DNA from: Haloferacaceae archaeon PL-Br10_E2g29
Lineage (GTDB): Archaea; Halobacteriota; Halobacteria; Halobacteriales; Haloferacaceae
Direction of reading: 5' to 3'
Length of the DNA: 17,614 bases
Assembly: GCA_001563965.1 (NCBI GenBank)
Contig: LKMS01000010.1
Location: forward strand, 1 to 17,614
Shown here: piece by piece, positions 6,728 through 13,360 of the stretch
How positions within the stretch are numbered: position 1 is the first letter of the stretch
Layout: the number at the start of each line of letters is the position of its first letter
Translations under genes and position numbers: made by a program
Notes under the pieces: model-generated
Told to the model about the DNA's origin: nothing
Database searches by the model: none
Seen by the model: only the letters and a program-made list of their open reading frames with translations

Positions 6728-8155
6728 ATGAGTTCCGAAGAACACCTCAAACAGACAGACACCGAAGCCCGGTTCGAGTTCAAGAAGGAGGAAGCCTCCG
6801 CCTTCAAAACCGAAAAGGGACTGACCGAAGAGACGGTTCGCGTTATCAGCGACGACAAGGACGAACCCGAATGGATGCTTCAGCGACGCCTTCGCGCGTT
6901 GAAACACTTCCAGAACATGCCGATGCCGACCGACTGGCCCGAGATTCCGGATCTCTCGGAGGTCGACGTCGCTGAAATCGTTCCGTACATCCGACCCGAC
7001 ATCGACGTCCGCGGCGGCGTCGACGACTGGACGGACCTGCCAGAAGACATCAAGGATACGTTCGACAAACTCGGCATTCCGGAGGCCGAAAAGAACGCCC
7101 TCTCGGGTGTTGGTGCGCAGTACGAATCCGAGATTGTCTACCAGAACATGCAAGAACAGTGGGAGGAAAAAGGCGTCATCTTCTGTGACATGGACAAGGC
7201 CGTCCGAGATCACGAAGAGATCGTCAAAGAGTACTTCATGACCAAGTGCGTCCCGCCGAGCGACAACAAGTTCGCCGCGCTCCACGGCGCAATCTGGTCG
7301 GGCGGCTCGTTCGTCTACGTCCCCGAGGACACCACCGTCGAGATGCCGATTCAGGCGTACTTCCGCATGAACTCGGAGGGAATGGGTCAGTTTGAGCACA
7401 CGCTCATCATCGCCGAAAAGGGCTCGGAAGTCCACTACATTGAGGGCTGTTCGGCACCGAAATACTCGGCGTTCAACCTCCACTCCGGCGGCGTCGAGGT
7501 GTTCGTCAAAGAGAACGCGCACGTGCAGTACTCGACCGTCCAGAACTGGTCGAAAAGCACGTACAACCTCAACACGAAGCGTGCGATCGTCGAAAAGAAC
7601 GGCCGCATGGAGTGGATTTCGGGCTCGATGGGCTCGAAAGCGACGATGCTGTACCCCGCGTCGATCCTCAAGGGTCGCGGCGCGTCGGACAACCACATCA
7701 CGATCGCCTTTGCGGGCGAAGGCCAGAACATCGACACCGGTGCGAAGGTCTACCACAACGCACCTGAAACCAAATCGACCATCGAGTCGAAGTCGATCTC
7801 GAAAGACGGTGGCAGAACCAACTACCGTGGGCTCGTCCACATCGCAGATGGCGCGTACGACTCGTCGACGGCCGTCGAGTGTGACGCGCTGATGTTCGAC
7901 AACGAGTCGATCTCGGATACGATGCCGTACATGGAGATCAACGAGTCGCGTGTCGACGTCGCCCACGAGGCGACGGTCGGCAAAATCGGCGACGAGGACA
8001 TCTTCTATCTACAGAGTCGCGGCCTCGATGACGACGACGCGAAACAGATGATCGTCTCGGGCTTCATCGAGCCGCTCACCGAAGAGCTGCCGATCGAGTA
8101 CGCGGTCGAACTCAACCGCCTCGTGGAACTGGAAATGGAGGGCAGTCTCGGATGA
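6728..8155 (+). CDS. sufB: SufB, Fe-S assembly scaffold
   Basis: A 475-residue protein, the normal SufB length. SufB and SufD form the beta-helical heterodimer on which SufC acts, and SufB is the scaffold subunit for nascent Fe-S clusters. Recognisable blocks: an N-terminal helical region (DEPEWMLQRRLRALKHFQNM), GAIWSGGSFVYVPEDTTVEM, a conserved GCSAP (C241), the long beta-helix with GSMGSKATMLYPASILKGRG, and a C-terminal HEATVGKIGDEDIFYLQSRG. A further cysteine, C385, is in VECDAL. At the position I align with E. coli SufB Cys405 there is Ser (DNESISDT), as I recall for the Bacillus/archaeal type. Its stop overlaps the sufD start (ATGA), so translation is probably coupled. Confidence 0.95.
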   Translation: MSSEEHLKQTDTEARFEFKKEEASAFKTEKGLTEETVRVISDDKDEPEWMLQRRLRALKHFQNMPMPTDWPEIPDLSEVDVAEIVPYIRPDIDVRGGVDDWTDLPEDIKDTFDKLGIPEAEKNALSGVGAQYESEIVYQNMQEQWEEKGVIFCDMDKAVRDHEEIVKEYFMTKCVPPSDNKFAALHGAIWSGGSFVYVPEDTTVEMPIQAYFRMNSEGMGQFEHTLIIAEKGSEVHYIEGCSAPKYSAFNLHSGGVEVFVKENAHVQYSTVQNWSKSTYNLNTKRAIVEKNGRMEWISGSMGSKATMLYPASILKGRGASDNHITIAFAGEGQNIDTGAKVYHNAPETKSTIESKSISKDGGRTNYRGLVHIADGAYDSSTAVECDALMFDNESISDTMPYMEINESRVDVAHEATVGKIGDEDIFYLQSRGLDDDDAKQMIVSGFIEPLTEELPIEYAVELNRLVELEMEGSLG

Positions 8156-9360
8156 GCGTGCAGGTTCCAGCCAGCATCTCTGCCGAAACCGTCGAGGAGA
8201 TCTCCGCACAGCGTGACGAACCCGACTGGCTCCTTGAGCATCGCTTGACCGCGCTTTCGGCACTCGACGGCCTCGACCTTCCGGACGTCATCCAGACGCC
8301 GGGTCGCCGGTGGACCAACCTCGAAGCGCTCGATTTCGAGCAGTTGGTCGATCCGCTCAACCAGTCTGACGAAACCGAGCGCGTCGACGCCGAGGGTGCG
8401 TCCGTCCTCTCGTTCGTCGAAGCGCTCGACACGCACGAGGAACTCGTTCGCGAGCACTTCGGCTCGATCGTCGATCCCGAGGAGAACTATCTGACCGCGC
8501 TGTCGGCCGCGCTGTTTACGACCGGCACGGTCATCTACGTTCCCGAAGGCGTTGACGCCGAGGATATCACGATTCGCGCCGAGATGAACTCGCGGTCGCT
8601 GTTCAGCCAGACGCTCGTCATCACCGAGAAATCGTCGTCGGCGACGATTCTCGAATCAATCGAGACGGGCACAGCCGTGACCGACGACCGCTTCTTTAGC
8701 AACATCGTGGAAGTCGTCGCTGGCGAGAACAGCTACGTCCAGTTCGGCTCGCTGCAGAATCTCGACGAGGAGACCTACCACGTCACGCTGAAGCGCGCCG
8801 TGACCGACACGTACGCGACGGCAAACTGGATCGAGGGCAATATCGGCTCGCGGCTCACCCGCTCGGACGTCGAGACGAAACTCAACGGCGATGGCTCGGA
8901 GACGAAAATAGTCGGGGCCTTCTTCGGCCACAACGACCAGCACCTCGATGTCAACGCGCGTGTCTGGCACCGTGCCGAACACACAACGGCCGATCTCGTC
9001 ACCCGTGGCGTGCTCGACGACGTTGCGCGCTCGGTCTATGAGGGTGTCCAGGACGTCGGCGAAGGCGCGTGGAACACGAGTTCCTACCAGCGCGAGAACA
9101 CGCTGATGCTCTCGGACGAGTCGGAAGCCGACGCCTCGCCGAAGCTGATCATCAAAAACCACGACACAGAGGCCAGTCACTCCGCGACGGTCGGTCAGGT
9201 CGACCAAGAGGATCTGCTCTACATGATGTCGCGGGCGATTGATTTCCAAACCGCGCGAAACATGCTCGTTGAGGGCTTCTTCGTGCCGGTGTTCGAGGAG
9301 ATCGATGTCGACGCGTTCCGCGAGGATCTCTCGGATCTGGTCATCGCCCGACTGAACTAA
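8152..9360 (+). CDS. sufD: SufD, Fe-S assembly scaffold partner
   Basis: A 402-residue paralogue of SufB, translated from an ATG that overlaps the sufB stop by four bases. It pairs with SufB and SufC in the SufBC2D complex. Shared features include an N-terminal helix pair (RDEPDWLLEHRLTALSALDG), FTTGTVIYVPEGVDAED, the beta-helix with NWIEGNIGSRLTRSDVETKL, and the C-terminal SHSATVGQVDQEDLLYMMSR, where the histidine lies in the segment that faces SufB. The sequence is more divergent than SufB, as is normal. No cysteine desulfurase (SufS) or sulfur carrier (SufU/SufE) gene is adjacent, so sulfur delivery must come from elsewhere. A T-rich tract follows the stop. Confidence 0.94.
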   Translation: MSVQVPASISAETVEEISAQRDEPDWLLEHRLTALSALDGLDLPDVIQTPGRRWTNLEALDFEQLVDPLNQSDETERVDAEGASVLSFVEALDTHEELVREHFGSIVDPEENYLTALSAALFTTGTVIYVPEGVDAEDITIRAEMNSRSLFSQTLVITEKSSSATILESIETGTAVTDDRFFSNIVEVVAGENSYVQFGSLQNLDEETYHVTLKRAVTDTYATANWIEGNIGSRLTRSDVETKLNGDGSETKIVGAFFGHNDQHLDVNARVWHRAEHTTADLVTRGVLDDVARSVYEGVQDVGEGAWNTSSYQRENTLMLSDESEADASPKLIIKNHDTEASHSATVGQVDQEDLLYMMSRAIDFQTARNMLVEGFFVPVFEEIDVDAFREDLSDLVIARLN

Positions 9361-9380
9361 CGGGTGACGCTGCGAGGCTG

Positions 9381-9390
9381 CTTATTTTTT
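9381..9390 (+). terminator. T-rich tract after sufD (possible terminator or TATA)
   Basis: CTTATTTTTT begins 21 bp after the sufD stop and is the most T-rich point in the gap. It could end the suf transcript. It also sits where a TATA box could serve the ferritin-like gene with a leader of roughly 55-60 nt. The two roles cannot be separated by eye. Confidence 0.4.
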
Positions 9391-9458
9391 GCTGCTCGGA
9401 GGGAAAACCGTAAGTTCCCGACGCGCCGAAAGAGGCTATGGATCCACTTGCATCGCAC

Positions 9459-9464
9459 GGAGGA
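9459..9464 (+). promoter_or_regulatory. Ribosome binding site fixing the GTG start at 9470
   Basis: GGAGGA lies 5-6 nt before GTG 9470. It supports this start over the upstream in-frame start at 9389, whose extra 27 residues are basic and atypical. Confidence 0.68.
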
Positions 9465-9469
9465 CACCG

Positions 9470-9967
9470 GTGAGCCTCGGACATCGCGTTCGGTCGGACC
9501 GACAGCTCGCCCGGCTTTTGCAGATCGGCATCGTGTTGGAGGAAGTCGTTGAGGCGAGAGCACATCACCACTACCAGTCGCTTTCGGCCGACGAGCGAAC
9601 GCTCGATTCGGAGTTGGAGACGTTGCTCGAACACGCCGCCGAGGAGTCCGCCGACCACCGCGCGCGGCTAGAGTCGTTGATTGACGGTCTCGATGCCGAC
9701 AGCATTCCGTTTGGTGAGATCGAAACGCTGGTCGAAGCGCGCTACGGCCAGACAAAGCCCGACGACTTCGACGGCGTGCTCTACGATCAGCTGTGCAACG
9801 AGGAGACCGCCTACAAGTTTTATGACGACCTGATCGAGGCAATCGAGGCGAGCGACGCCGAGTTCTCGCTTGACCGCGACCACCTGTTGACGGTGCTTCG
9901 TGACCTCCGCGAGGAGGAACGCGACGGTGTCGAAGAAGTGACAAAAATTATGGAGCGGCGTGAATGA
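9470..9967 (+). CDS. Ferritin-like (rubrerythrin-type) four-helix protein
   Basis: A 165-residue protein from a GTG start backed by GGAGGA. It is strongly helical, with carboxylate/histidine pairs spaced like a ferritin-like di-metal site: E28-x3-H32 (VVEARAHHH), E59-x3-H63 (EESADH), E111/E112 with Y115 (NEETAY), and E148-E150 plus E155 near the C-terminus. The start, SLGHRVRSDRQLARLLQIGI, is recognisable as a haloarchaeal type. The likely role is iron binding, oxidation or storage, or oxidative-stress protection, but the substrate cannot be read from sequence. It lies between sufD and a DtxR-type regulator, which supports an iron-linked role. It is followed after 61 bp by the regulator, probably on one transcript. 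There is no rubredoxin-like CxxC domain. Confidence 0.72.
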   Translation: MSLGHRVRSDRQLARLLQIGIVLEEVVEARAHHHYQSLSADERTLDSELETLLEHAAEESADHRARLESLIDGLDADSIPFGEIETLVEARYGQTKPDDFDGVLYDQLCNEETAYKFYDDLIEAIEASDAEFSLDRDHLLTVLRDLREEERDGVEEVTKIMERRE

Positions 9968-10016
9968 GTCCGTACACGTCCGGTGTGCCGGCGGACCATT
10001 CGACCCGCAAACGAAC

Positions 10017-10023
10017 GGAGGAG
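10017..10023 (+). promoter_or_regulatory. Ribosome binding site fixing the DtxR-like start
   Basis: GGAGGAG ends 5 nt before ATG 10029. It decides against the longer open frame from 9960, which would overlap the ferritin-like gene and add 23 residues with no family match. Confidence 0.72.
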
Positions 10024-10028
10024 TTCCG

Positions 10029-10469
10029 ATGAACACTGCCGACCAGTATCTCAAAACAATCTATCTAATCCAACAACAGGACAACAGCCCCGCCGCGACC
10101 GGCCGCGTTGCCGACAGACTCGACGTGAGTCCGGCGAGTGCCAACGAGATGATCGGCAAACTCGAAGCCCGTGGGTTGGCCGAACACGAGAAGTACAAGG
10201 GTGTCAGCCTGACCGACGAGGGAATCGTCCGCGCTCGCGATGCGCTGCAGACGTACTGCATCATCGAGCGGTTTCTCGTCAACGTGCTCGGTGTCGAGGA
10301 GTTCCGCGCCGAGGCCCGCGAACTCGAAAGTGTCATTGACGGAACGGTCGCTGAACGGCTGGACACGATCATCGACCGCAAGCCCGAGTGTCCCGACTGT
10401 TTCGACCCCGAACAGGACGCCTGTGCCTGTCTCGACGTCGCGTTGGTCGACGAGCCGCCGGCCGACTGA
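10029..10469 (+). CDS. sirR: DtxR/SirR-family metal-responsive regulator, Cys-rich tail
   Basis: A 146-residue protein. Residues 1-65 form the winged helix of the DtxR/MntR family (MNTADQYLKTIYLIQQQD, SPASANEMIGKLEARGLAEH, then KYKGVSLTDEG). Residues ~66-115 are the dimerisation helices (TYCIIERFL, VEEFRAEARELESVI, ERLDTIIDR). The C-terminus carries C121, C124, C132 and C134 (CPDCFDPEQDACAC). There is no SH3-like domain, as in short MntR/SirR forms. Family knowledge suggests a metal-dependent repressor of iron or manganese genes. By eye, the classical ligands of DtxR (H79, C102, H106) align with Y76, R97 and S101, so metal sensing may differ. It probably controls its neighbours, the ferritin-like and suf genes. 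The symbol is given by family resemblance only. Confidence 0.82.
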   Translation: MNTADQYLKTIYLIQQQDNSPAATGRVADRLDVSPASANEMIGKLEARGLAEHEKYKGVSLTDEGIVRARDALQTYCIIERFLVNVLGVEEFRAEARELESVIDGTVAERLDTIIDRKPECPDCFDPEQDACACLDVALVDEPPAD

Positions 10470-10561
10470 TCGACCTCGTTGGCGTCTCCATCGAGTTCGA
10501 CGGACATCCTGTTGAACCACGTTATTTTCTCAAGACTGCGTGCTGCATAGCGCGGTTTTCC

Positions 10562-10606
10562 ATGAGAGACGGACCGAGTGGGACCGCTGTAGCGGGCAAA
10601 CAGTGA
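10562..10606 (+). other. Possible 14-codon leader ORF before the SDR gene
   Basis: ATG at 10562 opens a frame reading MRDGPSGTAVAGKQ and ends at TGA 10604-10606, 25 bp before the SDR start. It contains a DNA dyad, CCGCT/AGCGG (10584-10595). No ribosome binding site is visible. If transcription starts after the TTATTTT at about 10520, this stretch would be in the SDR leader. It may be chance. Confidence 0.15.
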
Positions 10607-10631
10607 AACGACCTGTCGCCAAAAAGACGGT

Positions 10632-11429
10632 ATGAAGATTCTTCTCACCGGTGCAGCTGGCGGCATCGGTGGTCGACTCGCCAGACGACTCAACGAGACA
10701 CACGACATCGTTGCCGTCGACCGGAATACCGACGCACTTGCTCGGCTTCCCGACCGTATCGAGACCCGTAACATCGATCTCACCAACGAACAGGCGGTAC
10801 GGGACGAGCTGGCGGATATGCGGGTCGAAACGTTCGTCTCTGCGGTCGGCGGGTACGACCTCGCAGCCATTGAGGACTGCTCGCCCGAATCGTTTGAAAA
10901 ACACCTCACGACGAACCTCACCGCCGTCCATACACCTATTCATGCAGTGTTGCCGACGATCAGAGAACAGTCGGGCACCATCGTCGTGGTCGGCTCGGTA
11001 GTCGGCAGCGTCTCACTTCCGTACCACGGCGCGTACAGCGCGTCAAAAGCGGGACTTGCCGGGTACGTCGACTGCCTTCGCAGAGAGCTCGCTCCCCGAG
11101 GCGTCGACGTCTCGCTGATTGAGCCCGGACCGGTTCGGACGGGACTCAACGAACGGGCTGTTGACTCGCTCAAAGCGCTCACGGACAGTGTCTATGCCGA
11201 GCAGTATGATCACTTTAGTTCGTACAGTCCGGCATCTATCGACATTGAGACCGTCGTTGAGCGGATCAGTACGGTGATCGAAAGCGACCGTCCGCGGGCA
11301 CGGTACCGCGTTGGTCGTCGCGCCCGCTGGCTGCCCCGGCTTCAGTCGGTAGTACCGACCCGATTGTTCGACCGAATCGTCCGCTCTGGACTCCCCGGTG
11401 GCCTGCTGTATGAGCTGATCGATCGCTAA
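10632..11429 (+). CDS. Short-chain dehydrogenase/reductase (SDR)
   Basis: A 265-residue Rossmann-fold oxidoreductase. It has the cofactor motif TGAAGGIG (T6-G13), an acidic D30 after the second strand (VAVD) suggesting NAD(H) rather than NADP(H), catalytic N95, S122, and the YxxxK pair Y135/K139 (AYSASK). The substrate loop VIEPGPVRTGLN-like segment (LIEPGPVRTG) is typical of classical SDRs. The C-terminal ~50 residues are basic and hydrophobic (YRVGRRARWLPRLQSVVPTR), which may associate with membrane or a lipidic substrate, as in SDRs acting on lipids or sterol-like compounds. The substrate cannot be assigned. It lies 162 bp after the DtxR-like gene on the same strand, with a T-rich stretch between them that may be a promoter or terminator, so it is probably a separate unit. 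Confidence 0.9.
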   Translation: MKILLTGAAGGIGGRLARRLNETHDIVAVDRNTDALARLPDRIETRNIDLTNEQAVRDELADMRVETFVSAVGGYDLAAIEDCSPESFEKHLTTNLTAVHTPIHAVLPTIREQSGTIVVVGSVVGSVSLPYHGAYSASKAGLAGYVDCLRRELAPRGVDVSLIEPGPVRTGLNERAVDSLKALTDSVYAEQYDHFSSYSPASIDIETVVERISTVIESDRPRARYRVGRRARWLPRLQSVVPTRLFDRIVRSGLPGGLLYELIDR

Positions 11430-11579
11430 TCACGGCGCGTTCTCATACCCAACGCACAGATTTGATTTTGAAAATTGTGAACAACATAAAACCACTCTCA
11501 CTACTGGCCATCCGCCGTATGCAGTGGGAGGGTGAACACATCTCACTCTCTCCGAATTGTTCCGTACCGGACGTGGTTT

Positions 11580-11605
11580 TTTACTCAATTACGAATTAGA
11601 GTAAA
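11580..11605. promoter_or_regulatory. 26-bp palindrome (operator candidate) abutting a TATA box
   Basis: The 7-bp arms TTTACTC (11580-11586) and GAGTAAA (11599-11605) are perfectly complementary, and AATT repeats flank the centre (AATTACGAATT). The right arm directly touches the TATA box of the winged-helix gene, where it would cover the BRE. Binding there would be expected to block TBP/TFB. An autoregulatory operator is the simplest inference. Confidence 0.55.
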
Positions 11606-11611
11606 TTTATA
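11606..11611 (+). promoter_or_regulatory. TATA box of the small winged-helix gene
   Basis: TTTATA is centred about 28-29 bp before ATG 11637. This is a strong haloarchaeal TATA match and implies a leaderless transcript. Confidence 0.68.
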
Positions 11612-11636
11612 CCACCCGGGTCGGTATCTGTATGTG

Positions 11637-11879
11637 ATGACGGACCTAACCCGGATTGAGCAACTCATCCTCGACGAAGTCAAAACCGCCGACAACCCGG
11701 TCCACAAGACATTCATTCGCCGTTCACTGGACTACGAATTTGACGTTCGGATCACGTATCCGGTCGTTAACAGCTTCTTGGACGGGCTGTGCCAGGACGG
11801 GTATCTGACAACTCACCGCGGTAACTACTACCAACTTGCGGAGTATACAGAGCCATCAAAAGCCCCCGTGCCAGCCTAA
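11637..11879 (+). CDS. Small winged-helix-like protein (80 aa)
   Basis: An 80-residue protein from ATG 11637. A longer in-frame start at 11532 is possible but would read through the palindrome and TATA box, and its residues are basic and unlike the rest, so the short form is preferred. The layout is helix (LTRIEQLILDEVKTADN), helix (HKTFIRRSLDYEFDV), helix (TYPVVNSFLDGLCQDGYLTT) and a hairpin wing (HRGNYYQLAEY). This is the plan of a compact winged helix, consistent with DNA binding. No ligand or effector domain is visible. The operator-like palindrome directly at its promoter suggests it may repress itself. It is followed by a short GC-rich hairpin and then the tspO remnant. Target genes are unknown. 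Confidence 0.65.
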   Translation: MTDLTRIEQLILDEVKTADNPVHKTFIRRSLDYEFDVRITYPVVNSFLDGLCQDGYLTTHRGNYYQLAEYTEPSKAPVPA

Positions 11880-11892
11880 TAACTCCAGCTAC

Positions 11893-11907
11893 GCCGGTTC
11901 GGCCGGC
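11893..11907 (+). terminator. GC-rich hairpin after the winged-helix gene
   Basis: GCCGG and CCGGC flank a TTCGG loop 13 bp after the stop. A UUCG-type hairpin may stabilise the transcript end. No T-tract follows, so it is not a convincing archaeal terminator. Confidence 0.3.
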
Positions 11908-12002
11908 TCTCTGCACCCGCAACAGCCCTCCACAATCACCGTCGTTGCTGCTGAATCTGCCCGCCACGACGCCTTACTGAACCGAATCGCGACCTGCACT
12001 CG

Positions 12003-12322
12003 TTGGATAGGGTCAGGATAGGACACTGGGATCGATTATCGGCACGCGAGGGACCGGTTGCTGTCGGCATGATTCTGGGTGTGAACATTCTCGGTGCGGT
12101 ACCGGCATATTCACCATCCTGTTCGCATTACACGTCGCCTGGACGCCGGCGTTTTTTGGCCTCCAACGACCGGATTTGCCCCTCGTCGTGATTGTTCTGT
12201 TGTGGGTTGCGATTGTGCTGTTTGCTCGCATCAGTCGTCTGGCAGCCGGCTTGTTGGTTCCGTATCTTGTGTGGGTTTCGTTCGCGGTCGCACTCACCTA
12301 CGCACTCTACACGGTAGGCTAA
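12003..12322 (+). pseudogene. tspO: tspO (TspO/MBR family) remnant with internal deletion
   Basis: Two pieces in different frames. The first, from 12003 to about 12106, reads LSAREGPVAVGMILGVNILG and then AVPA, like the N-terminal helix of TspO. The second, from about 12107 to the TAA at 12320-12322, reads TILFALHVAWTPAFFGLQRP, continues LVVIVLLWVAIVLFARISRL, and ends VPYLVWVSFAVALTYALYTV and G. The second piece contains the hallmark WTPxFFG and the LLxPYxxWxxFAxxLxY ending of the last two TspO helices. The central part with the PxFxPP and PVW motifs is missing, roughly 50 residues against the usual ~150-160. The second frame has no start codon. TspO is a five-helix membrane protein that binds porphyrins. 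The remnant occupies part of the 651-bp stretch 11880-12530; I see nothing codable in 11908-12002 or 12323-12490. Confidence 0.72.
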
Positions 12323-12494
12323 TCCGCAGCTGAACGGCGACACACGGGATCCCGATCGCATGGTCACCCAACAGAGTCTGTACGAGCAATGATGTGTCTC
12401 TGACCCCAACCGGTCGCGCACCGTACTGAAACGCGATATGCAGCAGGAGCGCACAAACAGATTACTGCCTACGGATTTCACCGGGCCACGTCTG

Positions 12495-12504
12495 CTTTTT
12501 GATA
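12495..12504 (+). promoter_or_regulatory. Possible TATA box of the thioesterase gene
   Basis: CTTTTTGATA lies about 31 bp before ATG 12531. This favours 12531 over the internal ATG at 12546 and suggests a near-leaderless transcript. The match is moderate. Confidence 0.42.
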
Positions 12505-12530
12505 CGTCGATGGGTTTCTAACTGCGCCGC

Positions 12531-12989
12531 ATGAACTACTGGGCAATGGTCGAACTGATGAAGACGTTCATCGAGGATCGAAACCGCGTCCAACCGCATC
12601 ACGCCAACAACCTCGGCAGCGCCCACGGTGGCAACCTCCTCCGCTGGATGGACGAGGTCGGTGCGATGTCGGCAATGCGGTTTGCGGGAAGCCCCTGTGT
12701 GACCGCCCACATCGACTCGGTCGACTTCGAGCGACCACTTGACATCGGCGACATCGCGCTCGTCGAGGCCTACGTTTACGATCACGGACGGACCAGTGTG
12801 CGAGTACGAATCCGCGCACACGCCGAAGACCCGCTGACCGGATCACAGGAGGTCACGACCGAGTCCTACTTCGTGTTCGTCGCCGTCGACGACGACCGCA
12901 AACCGACGCCGGTTCCCGAACTCACCGTCTCCTCGCCGGAGGCTGAACAACTCCGTGAAGAGGCACTAGCCGACGAGGAATCTGCCTGA
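12531..12989 (+). CDS. Hotdog-fold acyl-CoA thioesterase
   Basis: A 152-residue protein of the YciA/BACH-type acyl-CoA thioesterase family, hydrolysing acyl-CoA to free acid and CoA in the cytoplasm. It shows the hotdog signature NNLGSAHGGNLLRWMDEVGA, with N26/N27, HGG (32-34) and the catalytic-type aspartate D41. It also has FERPLDIGDIALVEAYVYDH, the RTSVRVRIRAHAEDP strand pair, TTESYFVFVAVDDD, and the family ending KPTPVPEL. One domain is present, so a hexamer or dimer of hotdogs is expected. The physiological acyl chain is not readable. An alternative start at ATG 12546 would remove five residues. It appears to be a single-gene unit, with 165 bp of unremarkable DNA after it before the convergent zinc-ribbon gene. 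Confidence 0.9.
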   Translation: MNYWAMVELMKTFIEDRNRVQPHHANNLGSAHGGNLLRWMDEVGAMSAMRFAGSPCVTAHIDSVDFERPLDIGDIALVEAYVYDHGRTSVRVRIRAHAEDPLTGSQEVTTESYFVFVAVDDDRKPTPVPELTVSSPEAEQLREEALADEESA

Positions 12990-13154
12990 GTCTCGCGAGC
13001 CTGTTTGGTCTCACGGCTGTGGCGGCGTTGTTGCTGTTACTGGCTTACTGATCAGGTCGTTGCTGCCGTCACCGACTGTCTCCAGTTGTTGGCTCGAGCG
13101 AGTCGTCGACGTCGTGCTGTCGCTCACGGTCGGTAGCGGGCGGGAGGAATACCG

Positions 13155-13340
13155 TTAGTCTGGAAACCGGCCGCGAACGGTGACCGTTGCCGCACAGCGC
13201 GGGCATTCGTACACCGTACAGTCGGTTTTTTCGTGGATGGTCCACCGGCCCGTCGGCGGTGCTTGGTACGCACAGTCCTGACAGAACAGGACTGTTTTCC
13301 GCCGTGTGGTTGTTTGCGTGGTGGAGGGCGATTTGTTCAT
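13155..13340 (-). CDS. Small zinc-ribbon protein (61 aa)
   Basis: A 61-residue protein. After a 14-residue polar, basic N-terminus, RKTVLFCQDCAYQ and TVYECPRCAATVTVRGR form two CxxC knuckles (C20/C23 and C46/C49) 22 residues apart, a typical zinc ribbon. C41 is extra. Such short ribbons in haloarchaea are mostly uncharacterised, and I recall a DUF label (DUF8106 type) for this pattern but could not check it. A role in nucleic-acid or protein binding is possible. The ATG is supported by a TATA box about 25 bp upstream on the minus strand. It is divergent from proC and converges on the thioesterase gene. Confidence 0.72.
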   Translation of the reverse strand: MNKSPSTTQTTTRRKTVLFCQDCAYQAPPTGRWTIHEKTDCTVYECPRCAATVTVRGRFPD

Positions 13341-13360
13341 GTTTCCCGGTAGTTCCTCCA

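Noticed and set aside
6719..7966. A 415-codon minus-strand open frame opposite sufB
   Set aside because: Its composition is that of an antisense of acidic haloarchaeal coding DNA (RVRVDV-type repeats), no family is recognisable, and the plus strand encodes clear SufB.
9389..9469. Longer N-terminus for the ferritin-like protein
   Set aside because: The extra 27 residues are basic and Ser/Arg-rich with no family match, while GGAGGA sits just before the GTG at 9470.
9960..10028. Longer N-terminus for the DtxR-like protein overlapping the previous gene
   Set aside because: A good GGAGGAG precedes ATG 10029, which gives the family-typical N-terminus (MNTADQYLKTIYL).
11532..11636. Longer start for the small winged-helix gene
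   Set aside because: It would place the promoter palindrome and TATA box inside coding DNA, and the added residues are basic and atypical. The TATA box fits a leaderless start at 11637.
12988..13051. A short hydrophobic frame (LSLASLFGLTAVAALLLLLA) just after the thioesterase gene
   Set aside because: No start codon or ribosome binding site is present in that frame, and an upstream TGA limits it. It is probably chance from a GTTG-rich stretch.
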